A DNA stretch of 64,000 bases, taken from contig NZ_KE383978.1 in NCBI RefSeq assembly GCF_000423105.1, positions 504,520 through 568,519 on the forward strand. The letters are read 5' to 3'. Of this stretch, positions 1 through 8,674 are shown piece by piece (positions within the stretch are counted from its first letter, which is position 1; the number at the start of each line of letters is the position of its first letter). A program made the translations under genes and the position numbers. This DNA comes from Halalkalibacillus halophilus DSM 18494 (lineage in GTDB: Bacteria; Bacillota; Bacilli; Bacillales; Alkalibacillaceae). A model generated the notes under the pieces. It did no database searches and had not been told where the DNA came from. It was given only the letters and a program-made list of their open reading frames with translations.

Positions 1-1
1 A

Positions 2-319
2 TCTGAAGTAACTACATCGAAGCAAGACGAGACGAAACCGAAATTGCAGGCGGTGCAAGACGAGACAGGACAAATAAACCAATCAAATGAACTATCAAAA
101 GAACAAGCGATGAATTTGGTGGAAGAGATAAATGTAGTACTCGAACCAGCCAATACATCGGTGAAATTTGAATTTCATGAAAAACTGGAAAGATATTATA
201 TTTCTGTTATCGATCGTGATTCAGAGGAGATTGTCAAAGAGATTCCTCCAGAAAAATTATTAGATGTTCATGCAGCAATGGCTGAATACATGGGTTTTAT
301 AGTAGATGAAAAGATTTAA
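2..319 (+). CDS. flaG: FlaG family flagellar protein, 5' end outside the window
   Basis: The reading frame is open from base 2, so the gene begins upstream; the TTG at 44 is only an internal codon that could be misread as a start. About 105 residues are visible. The C-terminal two thirds match the FlaG family: a helix followed by a compact beta domain with the conserved run IPPEKLLDVHAAMAEYMG near the end. FlaG proteins influence flagellar filament length, and in Bacillus the gene (yvyC) sits just before fliD, as here with a 21 bp gap. The visible N-terminus is polar and low in complexity (many Lys, Gln, Asp and Glu), as is usual for this poorly conserved part. Confidence 0.88.
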   Translation, partial: SEVTTSKQDETKPKLQAVQDETGQINQSNELSKEQAMNLVEEINVVLEPANTSVKFEFHEKLERYYISVIDRDSEEIVKEIPPEKLLDVHAAMAEYMGFIVDEKI

Positions 320-340
320 ACACGAAGGTGGTGTAGGAAT

Positions 341-1834
341 ATGATTTCTAACCAAATGAGAATGACTGGTTTTGCTTCCGGAATGGAGATTGACCAGATT
401 GTAAAAGATTTAATGAGAGCAGAGCGTCAACCATTAGAGAAAATGGAACAAGATCAGCGGTTTACGGAATTAAAGCGTGATGCTTACCGTGAAGCAAATA
501 CAAAGATGTCAGAACTAGACAATATGTTTTTAGATATGCGTATGTCTACTTCTTATCAATCAAGTTCTGTCGATTCAACGAATCCTGGTGCTGTATCTGC
601 TAGTGCGCCAAGTAATGCGGAAGAATCATATTACTCAGTAGGTGTGGAGCAACTTGCGAACAAAGCTGTAAATGCTAGTGATGGCAGAGCTTTTGATGCG
701 GAGTTTAATGCTGATGAAGCTTCAGCAGAATTAGAAGGACAGACTGTGGAATTTTCCTATTTCAATGAAAATGGCGAGCAACAAGATGTTTCATTTGAAG
801 TGGCCAGTGGGGAATCATTAAATGATGTCTTTGACCGTATTTCGGAGGAATCCAATGGCGCGGTTAGTGGATTTTACGATGCGAACTCCGGACGAGTATT
901 TATTGAACGTACGGAGTCAGGTAGCTTCAATGAAAACGGACCTGAGATTATGTTTGCTGATGACTCCATTTTTGCGAATCAATTCCAACTAAATCAAGAT
1001 AATGAGGTTGGCGGAGATAATGCCTTATTTACATACAACGGAATTCAAATGGAATCTCGTTCTAATGAGTATGAAATCGACGGTGTGAACTTCCAATTTA
1101 ATAATACGACTGGTGATTCTCCAGCTGTTGTTTCCGTCCAACATGATGTGGATGATTCTGTTGATAAAATTATGGAATTCGTAGAGAAGTACAATGAAGT
1201 AATTGAACATTTAAACGATAAAACGAACGAAGAACGCTTTCGTGATTATCCTCCATTAACTCAGGAGCAACGTAATGCGATGTCTGATAATGAAATTGAG
1301 CTTTGGGAAGAACGGTCGCAAAGTGGTCTGCTACGTCGTGATGGGATCATTAATAATGGGTTATCATCAATGCGTAGTTCTTGGTATCAACAAGTAGATA
1401 ATACTGCTGGTGACTTCCGTTCGGTCATTGATGTAGGAATCACAACTTCTTCTAACTGGCGTGATGGCGGAAAATTAGAAGTGGATGAAGATAAGTTACG
1501 AACGGCACTTCAGGACGATTCTGAAGGAGTATTTCGAATATTTTCTAATAATGTGGAAGGCGAATCACGTGGTGTCATTAACCGCGTAGAAGATGCTTTA
1601 AGTAACACGATGGATCGAATTACAGATCGTGCAGGTAATGAGCTTCGTACGGAGCATCAATATACGATGGGGCGAGAGTTAATTAGCATGTCTGATCGAA
1701 TGGAAAACTTTGAACGTCGTATGCAACAAGTAGAAAGTCGTTATTGGGATCAATTTAATCGAATGGAACGTGCGATTCAGGAAATGAATAATCAATCGAT
1801 GCAAATGCAACAACAGCTCGGTCAAATGGGTTAG
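341..1834 (+). CDS. fliD: Flagellar hook-associated protein 2 (filament cap FliD)
   Basis: The 497-residue protein has the FliD layout: an N-terminal segment starting around MRMTGFASGMEIDQIVKDLM, a variable acidic middle exposed on the cap, and a C-terminal coiled-coil domain rich in Met and Gln. FliD caps the growing filament and guides flagellin folding outside the cell. The ATG at 341 is preceded by a GAAGGTGG ribosome site. The gene follows flaG by 21 bp and precedes fliS by 30 bp, so they form one operon. The middle domain has many Asp and Glu residues, which fits a surface protein in a saline environment (inference). Confidence 0.95.
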   Translation: MISNQMRMTGFASGMEIDQIVKDLMRAERQPLEKMEQDQRFTELKRDAYREANTKMSELDNMFLDMRMSTSYQSSSVDSTNPGAVSASAPSNAEESYYSVGVEQLANKAVNASDGRAFDAEFNADEASAELEGQTVEFSYFNENGEQQDVSFEVASGESLNDVFDRISEESNGAVSGFYDANSGRVFIERTESGSFNENGPEIMFADDSIFANQFQLNQDNEVGGDNALFTYNGIQMESRSNEYEIDGVNFQFNNTTGDSPAVVSVQHDVDDSVDKIMEFVEKYNEVIEHLNDKTNEERFRDYPPLTQEQRNAMSDNEIELWEERSQSGLLRRDGIINNGLSSMRSSWYQQVDNTAGDFRSVIDVGITTSSNWRDGGKLEVDEDKLRTALQDDSEGVFRIFSNNVEGESRGVINRVEDALSNTMDRITDRAGNELRTEHQYTMGRELISMSDRMENFERRMQQVESRYWDQFNRMERAIQEMNNQSMQMQQQLGQMG

Positions 1835-1864
1835 ATCTATAAGCTTTAAAGGAGTGTTTTAGAA

Positions 1865-2263
1865 ATGGCATATGGACAAGCATATCAAGCGTATCAAGAG
1901 AATTCGATTTCTACTGCTTCACCAGAGCAGTTAACATTACAGCTTTATAATGGTTGCATTAAATTCATTAAATTGAGTAAACGTGCAATCGAAAATGAAA
2001 GTATAGAAGAGAAAAACATAAATATTCAAAAGGCACAAAACATTATTTCAGAGTTAAGAGCAACACTGAATATGGATTATGATATTTCGCATCAATTAAT
2101 GCCTTTGTATGAGTATATTAATCATCGTTTAACTCAAGCAAATTTCAAAAGTGATGTAAGTATGTTAAATGAAGCTCAACAAATGGTCGAACAATTTCGT
2201 GATACATGGAAAGAAGTCATGAAGGCAAATCGAGTGCAGTCGCAAAAAGCTGGAGTGCAGTAG
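1865..2263 (+). CDS. fliS: Flagellin export chaperone FliS
   Basis: This 132-residue, largely helical protein matches FliS. It has the N-terminal AYQAYQENSISTASPEQLTLQLYNG segment characteristic of the family (start of the four-helix bundle) and a DYDISHQLMPLYEY stretch in the third helix. FliS binds the disordered C-terminus of newly made flagellin in the cytoplasm and prevents premature polymerisation. AAAGGAGTG precedes the ATG at 1865. The next gene, fliT, begins 1 bp after the stop, so the two are probably translationally coupled. Confidence 0.95.
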   Translation: MAYGQAYQAYQENSISTASPEQLTLQLYNGCIKFIKLSKRAIENESIEEKNINIQKAQNIISELRATLNMDYDISHQLMPLYEYINHRLTQANFKSDVSMLNEAQQMVEQFRDTWKEVMKANRVQSQKAGVQ

Positions 2264-2264
2264 C

Positions 2265-2615
2265 ATGTCTGAAGTTAAGGCGCTATTTACGCTGACGAAA
2301 CAAATGCGTAATCGTTTCTCTAATACGGAAAATGAGGAGCGAGAAACGTTAATTGCTGACTTTGAAGATTTTGTTAGTAAACGAGAGAAATTATTAAAGC
2401 AAATCGAAGGTCCACTTTCAGATGATGAAAAAGAACTCACTGAAGAGGTTATAGCGATTGATGCTCAATTACAAAAACAAGTCGATCAATATTTAAATGG
2501 ATTCCAACAAGACTTTCAATCATTTAAAAAGAAACAAACATCAAATAAAAAGTATATTAATCCATACCAAAATTTACATGGACGAGATGGTAGCTTTATT
2601 GATAAACGAAATTAA
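2265..2615 (+). CDS. fliT: FliT-like flagellar chaperone
   Basis: The 116-residue, highly charged helical protein lies in the fliT position, directly after fliS. Sequence identity in this family is low, so the call rests mainly on position, length and helical composition. In Bacillus, FliT is thought to act as a chaperone for the filament cap protein FliD. The ATG at 2265 starts 1 bp after the fliS stop, with GGAG inside the fliS 3' end as ribosome site. It is the last gene of the flagellar operon and is followed at once by a terminator. Confidence 0.75.
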   Translation: MSEVKALFTLTKQMRNRFSNTENEERETLIADFEDFVSKREKLLKQIEGPLSDDEKELTEEVIAIDAQLQKQVDQYLNGFQQDFQSFKKKQTSNKKYINPYQNLHGRDGSFIDKRN

Positions 2616-2641
2616 ACGTAGCTTTTGGCTGCGTTTTTTAT
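2614..2641 (+). terminator. Intrinsic terminator of the flagellar operon
   Basis: An eight-base stem AACGTAGC / GCTGCGTT with one wobble pair encloses a short TTTTG loop and runs into TTTTTT. It overlaps the fliT stop codon. Confidence 0.8.
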
Positions 2642-2815
2642 TTTGTGGTTAAAATAGTATACTCTGTGCAAACTAAACTTTCATGCACTTGCATAGGCTT
2701 ATATAGAACCTTAAAAAAGATGGATTATTCTCCATACTAGGAAAATACTTCATCCCTTGGGCCACTTGTTTCGAGCTGCGAATGATTTCGACAAAATATT
2801 CTAACTTTTTTATTG

Positions 2816-2841
2816 GTTTAGGCAGGAATAGAGAAGGGTAA
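2816..2841 (+). promoter_or_regulatory. Sigma-B-type promoter upstream of hpf
   Basis: GTTTAG at 2816-2821 and GGGTAA at 2836-2841 are separated by 14 bp. The B. subtilis sigma-B consensus is GTTTAA, 12-15 bp, GGGTAT, so each half matches 5 of 6. The site lies 41 bp before the hpf start codon. In B. subtilis hpf (yvyD) is a known general-stress gene, which supports the call. The rest of the 2642-2815 gap shows no gene. Confidence 0.7.
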
Positions 2842-2882
2842 TGTTGAATATAGGTTGCATAAGCTGAAAGGAGGAATTGCAT

Positions 2883-3437
2883 ATGATTTACAACATTAGA
2901 GGAGAAAACATCGAGGTCACTGATCCAATTCGTGAATATGTAGAGAAGAAAATAGGGAAGTTGGAGCGTTATTTTGATACTCCCCCTTCTTCCGAGGTAC
3001 ATGTCAACTTAAGTGTCCACAATGCGGAACAAAAAATTGAAGTGACCATTCCTATGACCAACTTATTACTCCGCGCTGAAGAGAGTCACAGCGATCTATA
3101 TGCAGCGACAGATTTGGTTCTTAATAAATTAGAGCGACAAATCCGCAAGCATAAAACAAAAGTTAACCGCAAATTCCGTCAACAAGGAGCTCCAAAGTAT
3201 GTTTTTGCTGAAATGGAAAAGGAAGCTGCTAACGGAAAACAGTTAGAAGATGAAGGTATCGACATTGTTAAGAAAAAACGTTTCGATTTGAAGCCAATGG
3301 ATGAAGAAGAAGCAGTTCTACAAATGGATATGCTAGGTCACGAGTTCTATGTATTTGAGAATTCAGAATCTGGTGACACCAATGTCGTTTATAAACGTAA
3401 AGATGGAAAATATGGACTTATTGAACCAAATGCATAA
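2883..3437 (+). CDS. hpf: Long-form ribosome hibernation promoting factor
   Basis: The 184-residue protein has an N-terminal RaiA/HPF fold (MIYNIRGENIEVTDPIREYV) and a separate C-terminal dimerisation domain of about 55 residues (from around KKRFDLKPMDEEEAVLQMD). This is the long form that pairs 70S ribosomes into inactive 100S dimers. I place the start at the ATG at 2883 because AAAGGAGG lies 8-9 bp upstream; the in-frame TTG at 2877 overlaps that ribosome site. It stands alone between two terminators, with a sigma-B-like promoter in front. The gene lies just upstream of secA as in B. subtilis (yvyD). Confidence 0.95.
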   Translation: MIYNIRGENIEVTDPIREYVEKKIGKLERYFDTPPSSEVHVNLSVHNAEQKIEVTIPMTNLLLRAEESHSDLYAATDLVLNKLERQIRKHKTKVNRKFRQQGAPKYVFAEMEKEAANGKQLEDEGIDIVKKKRFDLKPMDEEEAVLQMDMLGHEFYVFENSESGDTNVVYKRKDGKYGLIEPNA

Positions 3438-3444
3438 ATGAACG

Positions 3445-3475
3445 AAACCTCCGCTACATGTAGTGGAGGTTTTTT
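3445..3475 (+). terminator. Intrinsic terminator after hpf
   Basis: A 12-base perfect stem AAACCTCCGCTA / TAGTGGAGGTTT with loop CATG (one wobble inside) is followed by a T-run. It begins 7 bp after the hpf stop. Confidence 0.9.
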
Positions 3476-3656
3476 ATGTAAAAATAAAAAATTTTATAGT
3501 AGTTTATTACGATTTAAAATATCTAATTTGATTGATTGGAACAAAAAAAGTAAAGTACATAGAGTAACAGAAAAGTCATTGTTTTTAAGGGGGATTCCCA
3601 TGGTTTAAAAGCTATGCTATAACTAATATAACCAAGTCATGAAGGGGGAATACGAG

Positions 3657-3860
3657 ATGATTGAATCAAAAGAAATATGCCTCAGTTGTAATCGTTTAGA
3701 AACGGAAATCAAACGACAAAGCGAAGTGATTTCTCAGTTAATGCGAATTGTTGCTTCTACAAATGAGCGGGTTACCTTAGTGGAACAACAACTTTCTCAT
3801 CGAACCCACGACTTTTCCTTATCCTATCCCATGACTTCCTCAAGTCGAGTTAATGATTAA
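3657..3860 (+). CDS. Small coiled-coil protein of unknown function with a CxxC motif
   Basis: I do not recognise this 67-residue protein. It has a CLSC motif near residue 9, then a helix with heptad-like spacing (residues about 13-48) and a Ser/Thr-rich tail. I place the start at the ATG at 3657 because AAGGGGGAA lies 6 bp upstream; an upstream in-frame ATG at 3639 sits before that site and has none of its own. The gene has its own terminator and lies alone between hpf and secA. The strong ribosome site argues that it is real. The single CxxC could bind metal or be redox active, but this is inference. Confidence 0.55.
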   Translation: MIESKEICLSCNRLETEIKRQSEVISQLMRIVASTNERVTLVEQQLSHRTHDFSLSYPMTSSSRVND

Positions 3861-3884
3861 CTCCCTTGATGATCTTGGCTTTTG

Positions 3885-3925
3885 GCCAGTTGCTTTTCCA
3901 TAGAGAGGCGACTGGTTCTTTTTTT
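3885..3925 (+). terminator. Intrinsic terminator before secA
   Basis: The stem CCAGTTGC / GCGACTGG encloses a loop of about 14 bases and is followed by a run of seven T. It closes the small upstream gene. Confidence 0.7.
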
Positions 3926-4033
3926 AACATGTTCGACAATCTTTGTACTTTTCGTATAGTTGTCATCCTTTAATTGGTAGTGTTATGATTATAAATGGAC
4001 GATTGTAATGATAAAGATATGAGGTGCAAATTC

Positions 4034-6556
4034 ATGAGTAAGTTGTTAACAAAAATTTTCGGAGACGGAAATGAAAAACAATTAAAGAAACTACGCAAAA
4101 TTGCAGACCAAATAGAAGAAAAAGAGTCTGAGATCCAGTTGCTTTCTGATTATGATCTTCAGGCGAAAACAGAACAATTTAAAAAACGTTATCAAGATGG
4201 CGAAAAACTTGATGACATGTTAGTAGAAGCATATGCAGTCGTACGTGAATCAGCGAAGCGTGTGTTGGGCATGCGTCCGTTCTACGTACAGCTGATAGGT
4301 GCAATCGCTTTACATAATGGCGATATTGCAGAGATGAAAACAGGTGAAGGTAAAACGTTAGCTTCAACGATGCCTGCTTATTTAAATGCATTATCTGGTA
4401 AAGGTGTACACATTATTACGGTAAACGATTATCTTGCAAAACGTGACTCCGATGAGATGGGTGAATTGTATGATTGGCTTGGTTTAACGGTTGGCCTTAA
4501 TACAAACGACCTTACGAAAGAAGAGAAGCGAGAAGCATATGCGTGTGATATTACTTATGGTACCAATAACGAGTTTGGTTTTGATTATTTACGCGATAAT
4601 ATGGTGCTTTATAAAGAGAAAATGGTTCAACGTCCATTACCTTTTGCGATTGTCGATGAGGTCGACTCGATTCTTATTGATGAAGCGCGTACACCATTAA
4701 TTATCTCCGGGTCTCAAAAAAGATCACAGTCTAATTATGTACAAGCGAATGGCTTCGTAGAAGGTCTTCAACTAGAAGAAGATTATACGTACGATGAAAA
4801 AACTCGTAATGTCCAGCTTACAGAACAGGGTATTACAAAAGCAGAGAACTATTTTAATATTGAAAACTTATACGACTTAGGTAATGTTTCGTTAACGCAC
4901 CATGTGAATCAGGCTTTAAAAGCACATGTTGTGATGCAACGTGATATGGATTACGTAGTGGAAGAAGATGGTGTCGTTATTGTAGACCAATTTACTGGTC
5001 GTTTGATGAAAGGCCGTCGCTATAGTGATGGGCTTCATCAGGCAATTGAGGCAAAAGAAGGATTACAGATTCAAAAAGAAAGCATGACATTAGCTACTAT
5101 TACATTCCAGAACTTCTTCCGTATGTACGATAAGTTATCTGGTATGACTGGTACAGCGAAAACAGAAGAAGAAGAATTCCGTAATATCTATAATATGAAT
5201 GTTGTTTCCATTCCTACGAACCAAGATGTCATTCGAGAAGACCGTGCGGATTTAATTTATAAGTCTGTAGAGGGTAAATTCAAATCTATGGTTCAAGATA
5301 TAAAAGATAGAAATGAAAAAGGGCAGCCTATTTTAGTCGGTACCGTTGCCGTAGAAACGTCAGAAATTATTTCACAGTTACTTAAGAAAGCTGGCGTCAA
5401 GCACAATGTACTAAACGCAAAGAATCACTTCAGTGAAGCAGAGATCATTCTGAACGCTGGTCAAAAAGGTGCTGTTACGATTGCGACGAATATGGCAGGT
5501 CGTGGTACAGATATCAAACTTGGCGATGGTGTCAAAGAAGTTGGCGGTCTTGCAGTAATTGGTACAGAGCGTCACGAGTCTCGTCGTATTGATAATCAGT
5601 TACGTGGTCGTGCTGGTCGTCAAGGTGACCCTGGTGTGTCGCAATTTTACCTTTCCATGGAAGATGAGTTAATGCGCCGCTTCGGTTCAGACAATATGCG
5701 TAATATGATGGATCGTTTTGGTCTTGATGATGATCAACCAATTGAAAGTAAAATGGTTTCACGTGCCGTAGAATCTGCACAGAAACGAGTAGAAGGAAAC
5801 AACTTTGATGCTCGTAAACAAATTCTTTCTTACGATGATGTACTTCGTCAGCAGCGTGATATTATATATGCTCAGCGTTATCAAGTACTTGATTCCGATC
5901 ACTTACGAGAAATCATCGAGGGCATGATTCAATCAACTGTTCAAAGGCAAGTAGAAGCGTATACACAGGAAGAGGAAGAAGAGAAGTGGGATCTAGAACC
6001 TCTCGTCCAATTCCTGCATGCCAATATTTTAGAACAAGATGAAATTTCTCATGGTGATTTAGAAGGTAAAGAACCAGATGAAATGGTCGATTATATTATG
6101 GCTATTGTGAAGCGTAAGTACGACGAACGGGAACAAGAGCTTACAGAAGAACAAATGCGTGAGTTCGAAAAAGTAATCTTATTACGTACCGTTGACTCTA
6201 AGTGGATGGATCATATTGACCAAATGGATCAGCTACGCCAAGGAATTCATTTAAGAGCTTACGGTCAAACAGATCCACTGCAAGAGTATCAAATGGAAGG
6301 TTTCACGATGTTTGAAGAAATGATTGCGAACGTCGAGCAAGAAGTTGCGAAGTACGCAATGAAAGCTCAAATTCGAGAAAACCTTCAGCGTGTCGAAGTA
6401 GCAACTGGTACGAAAGCTGTTGCTGGTGGTCAGTCGCAAAAAGAAGAGAAGAAAAAGAATCAACCATATGTAAAGAAAAAAGAAGTAGGAAGAAATGAAC
6501 CTTGTCCGTGTGGTAGTGGGAAGAAATACAAGAATTGCCACGGGAGTGCTGAATAA
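4034..6556 (+). CDS. secA: Preprotein translocase ATPase SecA
   Basis: The 840-residue protein matches full-length SecA, the motor that drives Sec-dependent export through SecYEG. Visible features are the first nucleotide-binding fold with MKTGEGKT (near residue 101) and VDEVDSILIDEARTPLIISG, the second fold with GTDIKLG and RGRAGRQGDPG, and a C-terminal zinc motif CPCGSGKKYKNCHG. I place the start at the ATG at 4034, preceded by GAGGTG; an in-frame ATG at 3995 has no ribosome site and would add 13 non-conserved residues. The gene is followed by a terminator and then prfB, the usual Bacillus order. Confidence 0.97.
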   Translation: MSKLLTKIFGDGNEKQLKKLRKIADQIEEKESEIQLLSDYDLQAKTEQFKKRYQDGEKLDDMLVEAYAVVRESAKRVLGMRPFYVQLIGAIALHNGDIAEMKTGEGKTLASTMPAYLNALSGKGVHIITVNDYLAKRDSDEMGELYDWLGLTVGLNTNDLTKEEKREAYACDITYGTNNEFGFDYLRDNMVLYKEKMVQRPLPFAIVDEVDSILIDEARTPLIISGSQKRSQSNYVQANGFVEGLQLEEDYTYDEKTRNVQLTEQGITKAENYFNIENLYDLGNVSLTHHVNQALKAHVVMQRDMDYVVEEDGVVIVDQFTGRLMKGRRYSDGLHQAIEAKEGLQIQKESMTLATITFQNFFRMYDKLSGMTGTAKTEEEEFRNIYNMNVVSIPTNQDVIREDRADLIYKSVEGKFKSMVQDIKDRNEKGQPILVGTVAVETSEIISQLLKKAGVKHNVLNAKNHFSEAEIILNAGQKGAVTIATNMAGRGTDIKLGDGVKEVGGLAVIGTERHESRRIDNQLRGRAGRQGDPGVSQFYLSMEDELMRRFGSDNMRNMMDRFGLDDDQPIESKMVSRAVESAQKRVEGNNFDARKQILSYDDVLRQQRDIIYAQRYQVLDSDHLREIIEGMIQSTVQRQVEAYTQEEEEEKWDLEPLVQFLHANILEQDEISHGDLEGKEPDEMVDYIMAIVKRKYDEREQELTEEQMREFEKVILLRTVDSKWMDHIDQMDQLRQGIHLRAYGQTDPLQEYQMEGFTMFEEMIANVEQEVAKYAMKAQIRENLQRVEVATGTKAVAGGQSQKEEKKKNQPYVKKKEVGRNEPCPCGSGKKYKNCHGSAE

Positions 6557-6566
6557 AAAAATCACA

Positions 6567-6606
6567 AGAGCTCCTGGCTGATCGACTTCAGTCGGGAGTT
6601 TTATTT
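6567..6606 (+). terminator. Intrinsic terminator after secA
   Basis: The stem CTCCTGGCTGA / TCAGTCGGGAG (two wobble pairs) with loop TCGAC is followed by a T-rich run. Confidence 0.8.
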
Positions 6607-6723
6607 TCACGTTTACACCATTTTGTCTCACAAAACTTTCATTAATAAATAAGATTATCCGTTTTTAATTGTTTGAACAGTGGTACAATATGGGTAAAGA
6701 TAATTATAGCTGAGGTGAGTATA

Positions 6724-7828
6724 TTGGATTTATCAGATATCAGAAACGAGCTCGATCAGTTACAGGAGCGACTCAATAGCTTTAGGGGGTCTCTTTGACA
6801 TCACTGGTTATAAACGCCGGATTGGTGAGCTTGAAGTAGAAATGACAGAGCCAGAATTTTGGAACAATCCAGAAGCTGCTCAAAAGGTAATCAACGAGGC
6901 TAATGGGTTAAAACAGCTAGTCAATCACTTTGAGAATAATGAAGAAGAATTAGGTAACTTAGAGGTTTCCTATGAATTAGTAAAAGAAGAAAATGATTCA
7001 GAGTTACTCGAAGATTTGAAGGAACAATTATTAACAGTAAAAAAAGCGATTAATGATTTTGAATTAAATATTTTACTTAGTGAACCCTATGATAAGAACA
7101 ATGCAATTATTGAAATTCACCCTGGTGCAGGTGGTACAGAATCCCAAGATTGGGCGGAAATGCTGCTTAGAATGTATCAACGTTATGCAGATAAAAAAGG
7201 TTTCAAAGTAGAAACGCTTGATTATTTACCTGGTGATGATGCTGGAGTGAAGAGTGTCACCTTACTGATTCAAGGTTATAACGCTTATGGGTATTTAAAA
7301 GCTGAGAAGGGAGTACATCGATTAGTAAGAATTTCTCCATTTGATTCTTCTGGCAGAAGACACACTTCTTTTGCTTCCTTAGACGTTATGCCCGAATTTA
7401 CAGATGATGTAGAAATCGATGTAAAAACAGAAGACTTAAAAATTGATACGTATCGTGCCAGTGGAGCAGGTGGACAGCATGTTAATACAACTGATTCAGC
7501 TGTTAGAATCACACATACCCCAACGAATACAATTGTTACCTGTCAATCTGAGCGATCGCAGATTAAAAACCGCGAGCAAGCAATGAAAATGTTGAAATCG
7601 AAGTTGTATCAGAGGGAAATTGAAAGAAAACAGCAAGAGTTAGACGAGATCCGTGGTGAACAAAGTGAAATTGGTTGGGGTAGTCAAATTCGGTCTTACG
7701 TTTTCCATCCATATAACATGGTAAAAGATCATCGTACTAATGTAGAAAACGGGAACACACAGGCTGTCATGGATGGAAGCTTAGATTTATTCATTAATGC
7801 CTATTTACGATCCAAAGTGGATGGATAA
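6724..7828 (+). CDS. prfB: Peptide chain release factor 2, expressed by programmed +1 frameshift
   Basis: RF2 ends translation at UGA and UAA. The gene is split between two frames. A 24-codon leader starts at the TTG at 6724 and ends at an in-frame TGA at 6796-6798; the remainder reads in the +1 frame from GAC at 6797. The joined protein is 367 residues, the usual RF2 length. Visible motifs are the stop-recognition tripeptide SPF (in VRISPFDSSGRRH) and GGQ near residue 250 (GAGGQHVNTTDSAVR), which catalyses peptide release. A gene finder that ignores the shift would start at 6842 and lose 39 residues. GAGGTGAG lies just before the TTG. Confidence 0.95.
6784..6799 (+). promoter_or_regulatory. 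prfB autoregulatory frameshift site
   Basis: The sequence AGGGGGT CTCTTTGAC contains an internal Shine-Dalgarno-like AGGGGG three bases before the slippery CTT, followed by the UGA stop and a C. This is the canonical RF2 site. When RF2 is scarce, ribosomes pause at UGA and slip forward by one base, making more RF2. Confidence 0.95.
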
Positions 7829-7882
7829 ATTTTGGACGTTTAGGAAAAAACATAAATATAAAATATGTCAGGAGGCAAGTAT

Positions 7883-8209
7883 ATGAATAAAAAATTATTA
7901 CTAGCTATTATTGGATTAATCCTTATCGTTGCATTAGCTGCATGTGGTGGGGATGATGAAGGTTCTGGTGATGGTGATTCAGGCGAGACTGCGCAAGGTG
8001 AAGAGCTGTTTCAACAAAACTGTGCACAATGTCATGGTGGTGACCTTGAAGGCGCTGCTGGACCATCGTTAGAAAATGTAGGTGCAACATATGAGCAAGA
8101 TGGGATCGTACAAATCATTCAAGAAGGAACCGGCGCAATGGCTCCAATTGATGATGTAAATGAGGAAGAAGCAAATGAAATAGCAGAATGGGTACTTACT
8201 CAGGAATAA
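7883..8209 (+). CDS. cccB: Cytochrome c551-type lipoprotein
   Basis: The 108-residue precursor has a lysine-rich hydrophobic signal ending in a lipobox LAAC (Cys about residue 21), a Gly/Asp-rich linker, and a small c-type cytochrome domain with the haem-binding motif CAQCH. The methionine in GTGAMAP is the probable sixth iron ligand. It should be anchored on the outer face of the membrane and carry electrons near the terminal oxidase. I place the start at the ATG at 7883 because AGGAGG lies 7 bp upstream; an in-frame ATG at 7865 precedes that site. In B. subtilis cccB also follows prfB. Confidence 0.92.
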   Translation: MNKKLLLAIIGLILIVALAACGGDDEGSGDGDSGETAQGEELFQQNCAQCHGGDLEGAAGPSLENVGATYEQDGIVQIIQEGTGAMAPIDDVNEEEANEIAEWVLTQE

Positions 8210-8221
8210 AGTATATTCTTC

Positions 8222-8250
8222 AAAGCTCAGCAGAATTGCTGAGCTTTTTT
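8222..8250 (+). terminator. Intrinsic terminator after cccB
   Basis: AAAGCTCAGCA pairs with TGCTGAGCTTT around a short GAAT loop and is followed by six T. Confidence 0.9.
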
Positions 8251-8267
8251 GTTGAAAAAAAGGTCTA

Positions 8268-8296
8268 CCATAGAATACGGTTCTATGGAATTTTTT
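8268..8296 (+). terminator. Second terminator-like hairpin after cccB
   Basis: CCATAGAA pairs perfectly with TTCTATGG around a TACGG loop, followed by AATTTTTT. It lies 18 bp after the first terminator and may be a back-up. Confidence 0.6.
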
Positions 8297-8307
8297 GGGC
8301 TCAAAAG

Positions 8308-8360
8308 ATTTCTGGATATAAAATAACTTTTGTGGATAAGCCATGGCTTTTCTGGATAAC
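8308..8360 (+). repeat. Phased repeat array, TTTCTGGATA core, three units
   Basis: The cores TCTGGATA, TGTGGATA and TCTGGATA start at 8311, 8331 and 8351, exactly 20 bp apart, with unrelated 12 bp stretches between. The array lies in the 425 bp gap between the cccB terminators and ftsE. The gap also holds a small palindrome TCGACTAAAGTCGA at 8410-8423 and a likely ftsE promoter, but no credible gene. The same core recurs at 40367-40510 and 62972-63019. Confidence 0.75.
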
Positions 8361-8486
8361 GAACTACCTACTCTTTTGTTTGGGAAAATTTAGGTGGCAA
8401 CATGCATATTCGACTAAAGTCGACATCTTAAAGGAAGGTAAATCTATATTTTAGTTACATAGTTGTAGGGATATAGGTAAGAGGGG

Positions 8487-8516
8487 TTGCAATTTGAAAA
8501 GAAAATGTAATATAAA
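8487..8516 (+). promoter_or_regulatory. Possible sigma-A promoter for ftsE
   Basis: TTGCAA at 8487-8492 and TATAAA at 8511-8516 are 18 bp apart. Several other AT-rich -10-like boxes occur between 8540 and 8620, so the true start site is uncertain. Confidence 0.4.
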
Positions 8517-8674
8517 TTTGGAAGAAATATATGTTGAAGGATGTTATAATATGCTTATCGCAATTTATCAAAAAACTTTTAAAGCAGACAAAATACTAGT
8601 AGATATGATAATATATTAAAATAAATAGAAAATTCTAAAAATAAAACGAACATTTGGGGGAACGGGTGTAGCAT

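Noticed and set aside
2673..3002. Minus-strand 109-codon frame over the hpf promoter and 5' end
   Set aside because: It overlaps hpf and its promoter, has no ribosome site and shows no known family.
8188..8454. An 88-codon open frame after cccB
   Set aside because: It overlaps the end of cccB, runs through two terminators and the phased array, and has no ribosome site.
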